Positions 34,501 to 46,900 of a stretch of DNA of 60,000 nucleotides are shown in pieces; position 1 is the stretch's first letter, and each line of letters begins with the position of its first letter. The notes under the pieces were generated by a model. That model did not search any database, was not told the DNA's origin, and saw nothing but the letters and a program-made list of their open reading frames with translations. The stretch is from Hydractinia symbiolongicarpus. Its lineage: Eukaryota > Cnidaria > Hydrozoa > Anthoathecata > Hydractiniidae. The DNA is taken from positions 27,406,001 to 27,466,000 of the forward strand of contig NC_079883.1 of the NCBI RefSeq assembly GCF_029227915.1. Direction: 5' to 3'. A program made the position numbers and the translations under genes.

Positions 34501-37500
34501 CCTCGAAGTCCCGTGCAACTAATCTGGCTTTCATCTTATTCTTCCCATTCAGTATTTTCTCAGTCACGACCCATCTCACAGCAAATGCCTTTTGTCCATG
34601 GTTTTCAACATTTTCATAAACCTTGTTCTTTTTCCATTTTTCTAATTCATCAATTTTAGCATCCAAGACGTCTGAATCTGCAAATTTTACTTGCAAAAGA
34701 AGTACCTCTTCTGTGTTTACTGGCTGACAACTTTCAATTTCCACCTAATCAACACATGAAATGAATTACTATCTACATCTCGTATATTCAAATAGGTTTT
34801 ATATTTTCCAGTTGCTTTACCACCTCTTGATATAATTTCCACATCTTTAACTATATCACAGTCCTTGAACTTACACTTTGCAAATGACTTATAGCTTTGG
34901 GTTTTAAGGAAAGTCGACTTATGCTACTGGTTAGATTATTTATATCATTAATTTTATCTGATGCAACTTGTCTATCCTTTCTAATGGCATCCCTTCTTTC
35001 TGGTTCATCACTTTGGAAGTTCTGCAAATCAATATCAGAATTTTCAGCACTGTCATCACTATCTCCATCACCTACTACTTCTTCATTCACATGATTATCG
35101 GTGTTGGTTAAAAATATTATTGGTTTATTTCTGCAACTTTCTATGGGAGTAGCATCAATCAAACCTGGACATACGAACTGCCATGTTTTATTAAAACCTG
35201 TTTGCCATCCTGTCCTATGACACTTTCCAAGCATTGCTTGCGTTTCTTTTATAAAATAACTTGTCCCCAGTTTCAAATATATCATCACCTGACGTTCTTG
35301 TTTGATGCCTTAATGCTCTTCTAACCTTTTCCGCTGATTCACTTTGTATGAACACCTTTCATGCAGCATTCATAGCATTTAGATTTGTTGCAACAATCTC
35401 ACTGGAAGTCTTTCCTTCTAAAGCTGGTAACTTCGCATTATTGGAGTTTGGAAGATTTTGGTTGAATCCAAAAACAAGTTTGTTCAGACTGTAGACATTG
35501 ACATTTTTCAGGGAATTTTTGGCGCTCACTAACCAGGCTACTGCCATGTCCAAATCGACTGTAACTTTATCCTCCATCATCTTGCTAACATTATAACCAA
35601 GAATAGCATTGTGTCTTTCCACCAAACCGTTGCTTCAAGGGCTTTCTGCAGCTGTTGTGCATATTTTGATGTTGGCATTTTCACACATCGATACAAAATC
35701 CTCATTTTAAAATTTTTCAAACTTATTCATATACTTCATAAGCTGAATGGTGCAGTCCTTAAGATACAAGGAGTCTAACTTCTTCACAAGTTCCTTAACA
35801 CCATCATCAGAACTTAACACTTCAAGTTCCATCTCTAAAATTGCTTCTCGTGCTTGACCAGTCAAAGTCAAAAAAATAGCAGGTGCCTGCTTCTTCTTCT
35901 CCAGCGAAGTAAATAATTGCCATATCTGTACTTCTTTTTTCCAGTTCTCATAACACATATTAGTGTTATCACCAAGTGTCAGTGGGGCTTTGTAGTGTGC
36001 CATCTTTAACAGGTTAGTACACCCTCTGCTACCAGTGTTAAAAGGTGAAATATGTGACTAACCTGATAATCGTTGTAGCTCTGACCTGGGTTTAACGCAA
36101 CAATCATTAAACACAACAGCATCACAACAGCAACGCAACGTTGTACCAATGTATCAGATCTGCACCAAACAGAACAAAAACTCCATCCAAAACTATTGTA
36201 ATTAGTTAAACTGTCTAAACACGAACAGTAGGTTAACAATGTTTTATCATTTCATTTCTATTAATAATCTATTATCAATCAGAGATGGTAATATCATTAC
36301 TCAATTGCATTTTGTTCTAATTATACTTTCGTTTTAGCCAAAGTTATTTTTGGGTGGAAAACAAGTTAATTTAAAACATTTAGTATTATAAATAAAAATG
36401 AAGGTATTTTTTGCTTATGGGATTTTTTTTTATTTGTTGCTATTCTTTTCAAATGTTCAGGTGGAGATGGCAGCACTGGTAAAGTTGTTTCTATTTATGA
36501 CTGGAAAGGACCATTTAGCGTATGTCTTTCTTTACAAATGTTTTTTTGTTACTTGTTTTTATCTTCTAGCTTCAAGTAAAGTTTTACAAATACATTAAGG
36601 AAAAGCATAAAAAAATATTTTAAAGTATTTCCAATACTTAAGATAAATAAATCATTTATATATTTTCTAAATTTTAATCGTTCAACAAAGTGTTGCTACG
36701 GCTTAAGGAAAGCATGAAAAATTTTGAGGAATTTATTCGCTCTGCACCTAAACAATCTTAATTTTAGTTTAAGATTGAATATACTCTTATCAGTATTGTG
36801 TTACCCAAAAAAGTAACTGTTAATTATTCACTATTTTATTTGTTGCATTTATATATTTACAAAGTTACAAAGAGAATGCGTTAAATTATCTTATTTAGAA
36901 AAAGAGTTTAAGAAGTGGTGTTAGTGTACTATGGAACAAACAAAAAAATGAGAATAACTACAGAACTGGATTTCAAGGCAAGGTAAAGTTACTACATATG
37001 AAATTCTAATTTTATTTTAAATGATGTTTCATTTGTGTGTATGCATTTGTAGAGTGTAAGTTATTTTCTCGCTTTTTAAAAAAAATACTATTCCCATAAT
37101 TAATCAAATCTATGCTATCTCTACCATAATAGCCATTGCCTGTTTGTCCGCCAAAACCAGGTAATGCTAAACTACGTGGAAGTTTTTAAGCTGAAAATAA
37201 CAAATGCAATATATTTTTATCCACTTTGCTGCAATGTGCAAATTTCCATAGATTTTCCATGGGGATGCTGACTAGTCTATATAATAATATATGTCTGTAA
37301 CATTCAAAGTGGCATTCATTTTCCATATAGATTCATGTAGTTAAATAAGATTAGCGAACTATTTCATTGCAATTTTAGTTCGAGGTCTAATAACTTGGAA
37401 AAGGGTGGAAATAACTGACATCAACTTCTGTGTGAGTAACTAGAGCCACGTCATCAAACATTTTTAAACCATAAACATTTTTAAACCATAATTTATCAAA

Positions 37501-40500
37501 AACATATGATCCTAAACATTTTGTCTGATCAATGTTGCAAGATCTGCACAATGGAAGCATGGGGATAAAAAATTCTGGAAAATATTTTTTGTATATATTT
37601 GTTTTATTGATGAAATCATTAAAATATACTTCTGTATTTGTTTTCTTTTCTAATCAAGTAAATTATTTTTATTGAATAATCACCTTTTTGGAAATAGGAA
37701 AAATTCTAATTTCAGAAAGGCACTCATCAAATATTTTTCAACAAAAGGCAGATGCTTTATTGATCACGTGTAAATTGTTATCACAAACACTATGTTGATG
37801 ATCTTCACCATAATCGTTCCACATTTCGTATGCCTTGAAATGTATTTAATTATACATAAAACATCTTAAATATTTTTAAAAGTTATGAACTTTTATTTCT
37901 AATTTTCATTACACTTTATTTTCCATTTGAAAACACTATCCTAATTTATTGTGTAGGATGTAACTAAAAATAATACAGAGACTGTGTCTGTGTGTCTGTC
38001 AGTCTGTAATAGGCAAAGTGGATGAGTTCATGTCTCAAATTTTAAATATTCTGACGTTACAGCGCAACATCAATATCGCTATTTTAACGTCAATACCCGA
38101 ATTTAAATTAATGAAGCTCTTACAGTGCACTTAAAACATTGAGGCCAAATAACTTGGAAATGAGGTAGTGACATCAGTCATTTTTCATCGCGTGGGTAAC
38201 TAGAGACCACCTGGAACCAAATTAGGTAAGTTTTCCAAACCTGGGTCTTCGAAATGAATGGGTTTATGCCGTCATCAAAAAACCTTTGAACCACAATATT
38301 TCTGTAACCATGTGTCATAAGTACATGATCCTATACATTTTCTTGATCACCGTTTCAAGATCTACATGATGAAGGCAACGGGTATACAAATAAAAAACTT
38401 TTGCGTGCTTTAGCATCATCTTATACATTTTCTTCATCAGAGCTTCATTAATGGAGGCAACGTGAAAACATGGTTCTAAATTATTTTTTTTGTGGATAGG
38501 TTGCTAACGTCATCAAAGTTCAAATGACACTTCTTTTTCATTTTTATCCTGCCGCAGTGGATTTTTCCACAGGCTTTATCGGCTAGTAAAGAATAACATG
38601 ATGAGGTAATCAGTTTACTAAAAAATATAATGCATTAAAGTACATTGTGGGGTACCCAGCTAAGCACCCTTTTTTTAAGAATAATCAAATAATTGCCGCA
38701 TTCTGCATTTGTTGTTTAGCGTAAAAAATGATGACAAACGAAAGGTTAACTATAAATGGTCTTAATTAGTATTAAATTGATTGATAGCGTAGAATGTTTA
38801 TGACATAAGATCACATTGCTCTTGGTGTTAGTTTTCATTATGATGTTTCATATAACTACTAACCATGCAGCAATGTTGTGAGTGTCACTTGTTGATGGCA
38901 CAGCTCAAGAATTTTATTCTTTTAGATGGATCTAATTTGTACTACACCTGCATTTGGGGGATATTGTTACAAGAATCACCTGCCTGAACTTAGTAAATTT
39001 ATTTGTTATTTTTTTCTATTCTTGGCTACTCATAGTTGTTGTTTAAGAGTTTTTACTTAATTATGTTTTTTAGAGTTATATGCCATTTCAAAAGAAGGAA
39101 AAACCTTTAATCCAAACAAACCCCAAAGTTCCTAAAGGGATGGAAGTTCATCTAATTTTTGTGTCATGACTGTCACATCCAGTGATTTTGTGGAAATCTG
39201 GCTAAAAAGTATTAACTGCCAACATTCCACTGTGAACTTGTTTTTTAAAACTTTTCAAGGGTTACATGCTTTTTTTTATAAGAAATGCAAAATTTGTGTT
39301 CAGGCTCAATGTTTCCCAATTTTTGTATTTTCTGCCTGAAGTGCTTCTTAAATGTCTCTAAAAATATTGTTCCAATTAAGTCATCTGGGAGCTCAATTCC
39401 TTTTCAGGCGGCTTTTCGAGTTAGAAAGGATCATGTTGGCAAAATCTTTGACTTGTTTGCAGATATTTAGATTGATTTTAAGCTATTTTGTTTAAAAAAA
39501 TTCCTTGAAAGTTCTATGGCTCTTAACAATTTAGCCTGCTAATGTTTCTTAAATATTTCTTGCAAAATTTGAACTTCTTATATAAAAAAGCATGTATGTG
39601 TTTTCATCATCATCATTGTCATCATTCTCGGCTTAACGTATGTTTTCCATGCTAGCATGGGTTGGATGGGTATGATAATGACCCTCTTCTAATCTAATCT
39701 AGACTGTGTTAGATCTAAACTCAAATTCCTCTATATGTCCTTATTACCTCCTGCCAAGTCTGTCGTGGTTTACCTCTTGGCTTTGCCCCAGGAACTATCA
39801 AGTCTCTACACTTTCTCACCCAATTATCCTCCTCCATTTTTTCCAAGTGTCCCAACCAACTCAATCTTCTTACCAGAATAACATCTTTAATCCTACGTAT
39901 ACCTAGCGGATACCTCATACAATCTACTTTTTACCTCAATTGACAAGGCTCTGCTAGTTAACAAAGGAAGTAACTCTCTAAACTTTTTCCAAGCAGAACC
40001 TATCCTGCAAGTAATACTTCTTCCAACACCCCCTCACTAACCCCTTCAGTACCCAATAGGGTTTACAAATTTCTGAAAAAAATGTTTTTGCATATGAATA
40101 AGTCCTTGATGACATCATCTAAATATATTTTTGAAACTGTTAACCTATAATTTTTCTCCAAAAATGGTAATAGTTTTTTAAAGGTTATCTTGGGAAAGTA
40201 CTTTTAATTGTTTTCTTTTCTGTTTAGATGCACTGTTAAAAGCTGTACCACAAAGGCGAGCAAAGAAATTTAATGTTGGTGATATGGTGACAATATATAA
40301 AAGTGTAGAATCACTTATGCAACTGCAGGATGGCCATGGAGGTTTTATCCAAGAGATGGTGAACGTATGTTTATTTTGTTGAATTTTTCTAAATAAAAAT
40401 CTTATTGTCAAAAAAGGTAGATTTATGCGCAAAATTAGCAACAACAGTCCTAAAGTATGTAGTTTAGGGCATTTTTTAGGATTGGATCATTATCCATCAC

Positions 40501-40885
40501 ATTAACCCTTAAATGTAATGAAATCAGTGTTTGGAGAATTTTTTTTTCCAATGAACCAAAACGGATTTTTGAATTTTTTGATTGGATTATTACTTTTTTT
40601 TGTTTTAAATCCAAGTAGTTTCATTTAAGTTTTGCTTGTTATAATATTAAATTATAAAATTAGGAATGCCTATCTCAGGCGATCTATACATTTAAAGGAT
40701 CTTTATCATCATTTTATATCATCATTTTAAACAGAAATGCGCCATGTCATGCATATTGAGTTGTGGGACAATATTTATTTTCGTTTTTCGTTGGTTGGTG
40801 GTGTTTTTAGCATACTCACAATTTTGTTCAAGGGGATATTTGACCACTAACATAAAACCATCTCTTATAATAATACGGAGCTTCC

Positions 40886-40955
<70 letters not shown>

Positions 40956-43900
40956 GACTTTTGCAAAGTGGATTATATTCTTCACTATTTTCTTTGATAA
41001 TTTTATGGGCAATGTAAAACATCGCCCACAAAATTATTCTGTAATTTACCAAACTTTAACGTTAAAATAATATTAACTTCAAAGGAAAGTATATTAAATT
41101 AATGAAGCCAATACAGTGCACTTAAAACTTTGAAGCCAAATAACTTGGAAACGAGGTGGTGACGTCAGTAATTTTTCACTGCGTGGGTAACTAGAGACCA
41201 CCTGGGACCATTTTTGGGTAAGTTTCCCAAACCTGGACCCCAGAATCCGTTTCGGAATTGACGGGTTAATGACGTTGTCAAAATACCTTTAAACCCCAAT
41301 ATCTCTGCAACCGTTTGTCAAAGATACATGATCCTATACATTTTCTTGATCAGCCTTTCAAGAACTATACAATGAAGGTAACAGGTATATGAATTTCTGA
41401 AGAAAAAAAATATGCGGGCCATTGTTGACTTCAGCAAAATTTTGAAACCTTTTATCTCCTTAGCCGTTCGTCAAAAACATATGATCCTATACGTTATTTT
41501 GATCAGCAGTTCAACCTCTACATATTACAGGCAACGAATAAATTATATTTCGCCAGTTGTTTTTTTAGATTTGAACTTCTGGTGTCAGCAAAATATGTAA
41601 AAGAACCTATTTTTCCATTGTCCTTCTGCCTAAATTGATTTTTCCACAGGCCTTATTGACTAGCATTAAAAAAAATGCTTATTCTCTAAAAAAAATTAGC
41701 ATTAAACACTAAGCATTAAGCAAGAACATTTTGTTTATAGGTTTATTTTTTTTCTTGGTCAGCGTTTTAAGGTCTACATAATAGAGGCAACGTGAAAACA
41801 TTCTAAATTTTGTTTTGTAGATGGGTTACCAACGTCATCAAAAATCAAATGACCCTTCTTTTTTATTTTTATTCTGCATCAGTGGATTTTCCACGGGCTT
41901 TATCAACTAGTAACACATATTATATTTGACTGCATTTGACTTTTCAATCAGGGGAATTGCTGTAATGTTTTCTGCATATCTTTTTTAAAATTACAAAACA
42001 GGTTATTTCCATTTCTGAACTGTTATAATAGCATCAAGTTAATCTAAAAAGAAGTCAAACAAATGTCGAATCATTGTTCAATTTTTACTGAAGTTATAGG
42101 TATTTTATCTTTAATAAAAAGTATGTTTTATACCACCACCAAGATAGCACAGAGACTAATCAGTTTTCAGTTTTGTAAAATTTAAATGCATTTACCACCC
42201 TGTAATATTATTGACATTATTTCAGACATTAGGCTTTAACAATGCAGTGCTAGTAAAAAAAGTAAAACGTTCTAAGTAAATTGTGTAGAACACACTGTGT
42301 TTTAGAAAAATATAATTAAGAAGCTTATTTTTAAATTTTATTTTCAAAATAAAAAAAAACTTTTTGACTACTGTTCAGTAGTCATCATCAGTTATATAAA
42401 ATTTTATTTGACTATGTATTAGGTTTAAAAATCTTGGTAATTGTTTTACATATTAAATATTTTGTTGATATCAAGAATTTTGAAAGATAATTATTGACCT
42501 AAAATTTGTTATTCCATGTAAAACAGTACAAAGTGAATTGAAATTTGTTACATGAAACACATATACGAAGAGTTATGGGATTTAATGAAAGAAAAAACTA
42601 AGCAAGGATGAAAAAACTACACCACAACAAAGACCATACGCCAGGGCGAAAAAAGGTATGACACAAAGGAACCCATACCCAAAAGAAAGATAAATTAACA
42701 AAAAGCATTACAACATGATGAAAACCATAAGAAATGTTGTCCTACAAATCAAAAAATGTTTCTTACCTTTTCTGCTCATCTGACTGTTCATAAAAATGTC
42801 TGTGTTGCATTTGCCTTGATGGGTGATTTTTTACTTGATTGCATTGTATAACAGTTTTCCTCATTACAAAGGTGCATTTTAAGACTTTGTGACACACAAA
42901 CTTAAAAACCGTGAGCTAAACTAAAAGCTTGTGTGTCCATAGGTCAAAAGGACAGACTGAGTTTGCGAGGTCTATGCCCTTGACCAAGGGCATTGTATTT
43001 TACAGTACAACATCAAAACCGTCAGTATCCACTTCATTACCTGACTGTATTTAATCTGCAAATAACTTTTCCTTTGTGAAAAAAATAAGCAAAGTTATAT
43101 TTAAGTTGCTATTCCCAAAGCACACTAAGGAAGAAAAAACGCATGTTCGATTTTGATACTTTTCAAATTCAAGATCGTTTGATTTTAAAATTTTGTGTGT
43201 ACACAAAACAAATTCTAATCATTGTTTATTAGAATTGAAAGATGGTTTTAAGGGAGCTACTTTTATATTTTTTGTGTGCTATGAAAATGTTTTTTATTTG
43301 TTTACGTTTTTATGGTACCATTTTAATAATGGCTTCCCAAAACCGGTTAGTATGACTTCATACAAAGACCTGTTAAAATAAGCCGTAAACCAATTAAATC
43401 ATCGGATTTTTCATACTAACCAGTTTTTTGTATCAGTAAGGTAATAATTTGGTATATCAAGCTGTTATTTTTTTTTGTAGTGCATTGGAATAGTTGGTCA
43501 TGTAATAGAGATAGCACCTACTGGAGATGTATTTGTTTTATTTGATGTTTCTGATGATGAAGACGATACCAACCTTTTTTCGTTATTCTTAAAACTTAAA
43601 GGAGTAAAGAGGCGAAAGTTAGTAATAAATCCTGCTGCACTTAAAAAAGTGAGTGGTTTCTACTAATAGTTTTTAGCACATGCTTCCTGTAGTTTGTAAC
43701 AGCTTTGTGTTTTTCTTTTTTCTTTTTATATATTTAGGTTGAAAATTTACCAGTCAACGAAAAAGTTAAAGTAATCAATGATGAAAATTTATTTGCTTTA
43801 ATGCAAAAAAATATTGATGTTTACAAACAAGGTCTTGAGAAGGTTTGTTACTTGATATTGGAAATTATTGAGATTAAAAGACAAGCTGTATGATTGTTTT

Positions 43901-46900
43901 CACAGTCCTTTAAAAATGATGTGTTTTAGAACATTTCACAATGCTCAGTGTTTACATAATCAACCTACAATCCTGAAATACTACATTTTTAATCAGTTAT
44001 ACTCACAGTCCTTTAGAAATGACATGTTTTAGAACATTTCACAATGCTCAGTGTTTACATAACCAACCTACAATCCTGAAATACTACATTTTTAATCAGT
44101 TATACTAAGTATGTCATTAAATTTTTTGACACTACAGTATGACACCAATGGGTTAGACTGGCGTCAATACAGTAATAAAGATTAGTGCAGCTATTGCAGT
44201 GTACCATATATTTCTAGAAACCATAATTTAAAAACTTGAAATCATGTGTGTGACTTTTGCAGAGTCGATTATATTTTTCATTATTTTCTTTAACGAATTT
44301 TATAAAACATCACCTATAAAATTGTTCTGTAATTTACCAAACTATGATGGTAAAAGAATATTGACGTCAAAGGAAAGTTTTTTAGGATTAGTGAAGCTAT
44401 TGCATTGCACTTTTAAATTTAAGGCTAAATAACTTGGAAATGGGTAAAAATAATTAATTTCATATCCTGCAGGGGTAACTAGGGTAACTAGGGACCAAAT
44501 TAGCACCAATTTCCTAAAGCTGGGTAAACCCACCTATTTGAGAACAGAAAGGTTAATGATGTTATCAAAAAAACCTTTAAATCCCAGATCCCTTTAATCA
44601 TTCATCAAAAGCACATATTATTCTATACATTTTCTTGATCAGCATTTAAAGCTCTATACAATGAAGGAAATAGGTAAACAAATTTCTAAAAAAAAATTGT
44701 CTACATTGGTCTGATATTGCTGATGTCAGCAAAATTCCTTCACTGGTGACTAAAACAGCCCAATCCTGTACAAAAATTTGATCAGCGTTTTAAGCTTCAC
44801 ACAATACAGGTAACAACTAAAACAATTGTGAACAAAAAGTCATTGCTGGCATCATTAAAATTCAAATGACAGATCTTTGTTATTTCTTTTTTTTTCCGCG
44901 CAGGTAACTAGGGACACCCTGTGACCAAATTAGGTAAGTTTCCCAAACCTGGATCCCTGAATCCGTTTTGAATTGGATGGGTTGATGATGTCATCAAAAA
45001 ACCTTTAAACCCCAACATCTCTGCAACCATTTGTCAAAGATACATGATCGTATACATTTTTTTAATAAGCGTGTCAAGATCTCTACAATGAAGTTATACA
45101 AATTTCGAAAAAAAATCTTTTGTGTTTCAGCGGGCCTTTGCTGATGTCATCCAAGACAACCTATTTTTCCATTGTCCTTCTGCCTAACTGTATTTTTTCA
45201 GGGGCTTTAGAGACTAGTACTCAAGATAACAAATCGATATGTTAATAAATTTTAACATTACATAATTGGGATGCCGAAACAATAGCAATATAAATAGAGT
45301 TTTAATGCGCTCTCAGATGAGTTAAATCTCCTTATCTATTTCTACCTTCATAGTTAACAGAACCCTAAAATAAATGTTGTACTCAAATATTTTCCACCTT
45401 TAGTTAGCAGGAAAAGAAGGAGTTGTTATAAAGCCATTTGATGGAAAGACAATCTCTGTAAAATTTGGTGATAGAGTAATTGTTCCATTAAGTGTAGCTG
45501 CTATTGCTGAGGAAGAAGGTAAATTTTAAGTTAATGTTGTAGCAAAAGAAAAAAAAATTAATAAAGAATTATTATGCTTAATATAGGCAATACTACTTGC
45601 TGTCCAACCAATCCTTTTTAAAAGGAACAAAAGTGATAACAAGTTGGACTAAATTGTTTATAAAAGCGGGAATAGAAACTTTAAATTTTTTGGTCTTTGT
45701 GAACTCTCAAGGTTTTTAACCCTATTCAGTCTGGAGTGGGTGGATTTTTTTAATAACTTTTTGCTACTACATTGCTATGATACTTACTGAGTTTTCATAT
45801 TTATGCATGCCCAATTGTTTGGTCTCTCATGGCCTCAGATATTGCCCATTACTCAAAACTACCCCTAAATTTCAATAAAATCCCTATAATTAGGAAAACA
45901 AATATCGTTAGAATTATCCTTAGAACTTAAAACTCACAACACAACTTTAGTTCAGCAAAGAAATAAAATTTGGACACATGGTGTACCTCTTATTTTCTTA
46001 TTTTGGGGGGATTTTGCAGAGAAATCAGAAACAAATGGATTTTTGAGCGATTTTTGACTTTTTTTCATGTGAATTAAGTAAAATATATTAAATATTTTTT
46101 ATTTGGCTATCAGAAAATTGAAAGTGTGAAAAATTCATTTAGGAATAAAAGTATTAAATTTTAAACAAATTAGTGATATTTTTGACATATTTGAAGTTTT
46201 GGATGACGTCACAGAAAAAGTGCTAACAGAAGAGCAAAAATTGGTTGCTGCCATTTTTTTTTCCTTTTATGATTTACTATAAGCATGCCAAGTTTGATTC
46301 CATTTGGAGAAGCCTAATAAAAGTTATGGAGGAGATGGGGGAATGAGCATCCCCTTAATAATATGTTTCAAATAACCTGAAGGTTGAGGTGAAAGGGGTT
46401 ACAGTTATCACTGTAACGGTGGAGATAAATTGGGACTTATACTTGGCACTGATCAATTTGGAAGAATGAATACAAATAAAACTGACTCAGGTTGCCAAGT
46501 CTCCTCAAATCTCATACACAATAAGATTTTTTAGCAACTTTCTCAACTCAACTTATTTTTAGTTTTGCAACGTCTCCAATGTCTTTATTTCTAAAATGAA
46601 TAGAAATCCTAAATGGTTATTACAACAATTTGTTCTTCATCCATGACATGACAATTTCCTCAATAATCTCAATTACAAAAATGTCTTCAAACATAACATG
46701 GGGCTGAATTTCTGTAATTTGTTCCTTACAGGAACTTCTTTCTATTAAAAAATCAATTATTTCGTAGTTGTAGTGTGTTATTTTTTTCTCTCTAAAAATA
46801 TTAGAAGAGGAAGAAATTTCAGGAAGAGACATGCTTGTCAGGCTTTTACGGTTATTCAGTGAGGCGATGGATGATAGTGATAACGAGGAAAAAGGAACAA

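Larger units (their letters stand above)
28569..36460. other. Mind bomb intron 3 (7.9 kb), the largest intron
   Basis: It splits the second MIB/HERC2 domain between NQDG and GDGSTG. Contents: a low-GC region (28.6-29.7 kb), a degraded repeat at 29726-29880, the 51-nt palindrome, an unassigned GC-richer patch at about 31120-31460, a mini Helitron-like copy, the 53-bp array and a broken copia element. Confidence 0.6.

Noticed and set aside
39073-39171. Candidate mind bomb exon beginning after ttttttag at 39072
   Set aside because: None of its frames fits the phase left by the 38926-38992 exon without an early stop, while 40228 fits both phase and family alignment.
40722-41070. Long TDRQ / VCLS repeat frames on both strands
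   Set aside because: They are translations of the (TCTG)n microsatellite inside a Helitron-like copy.
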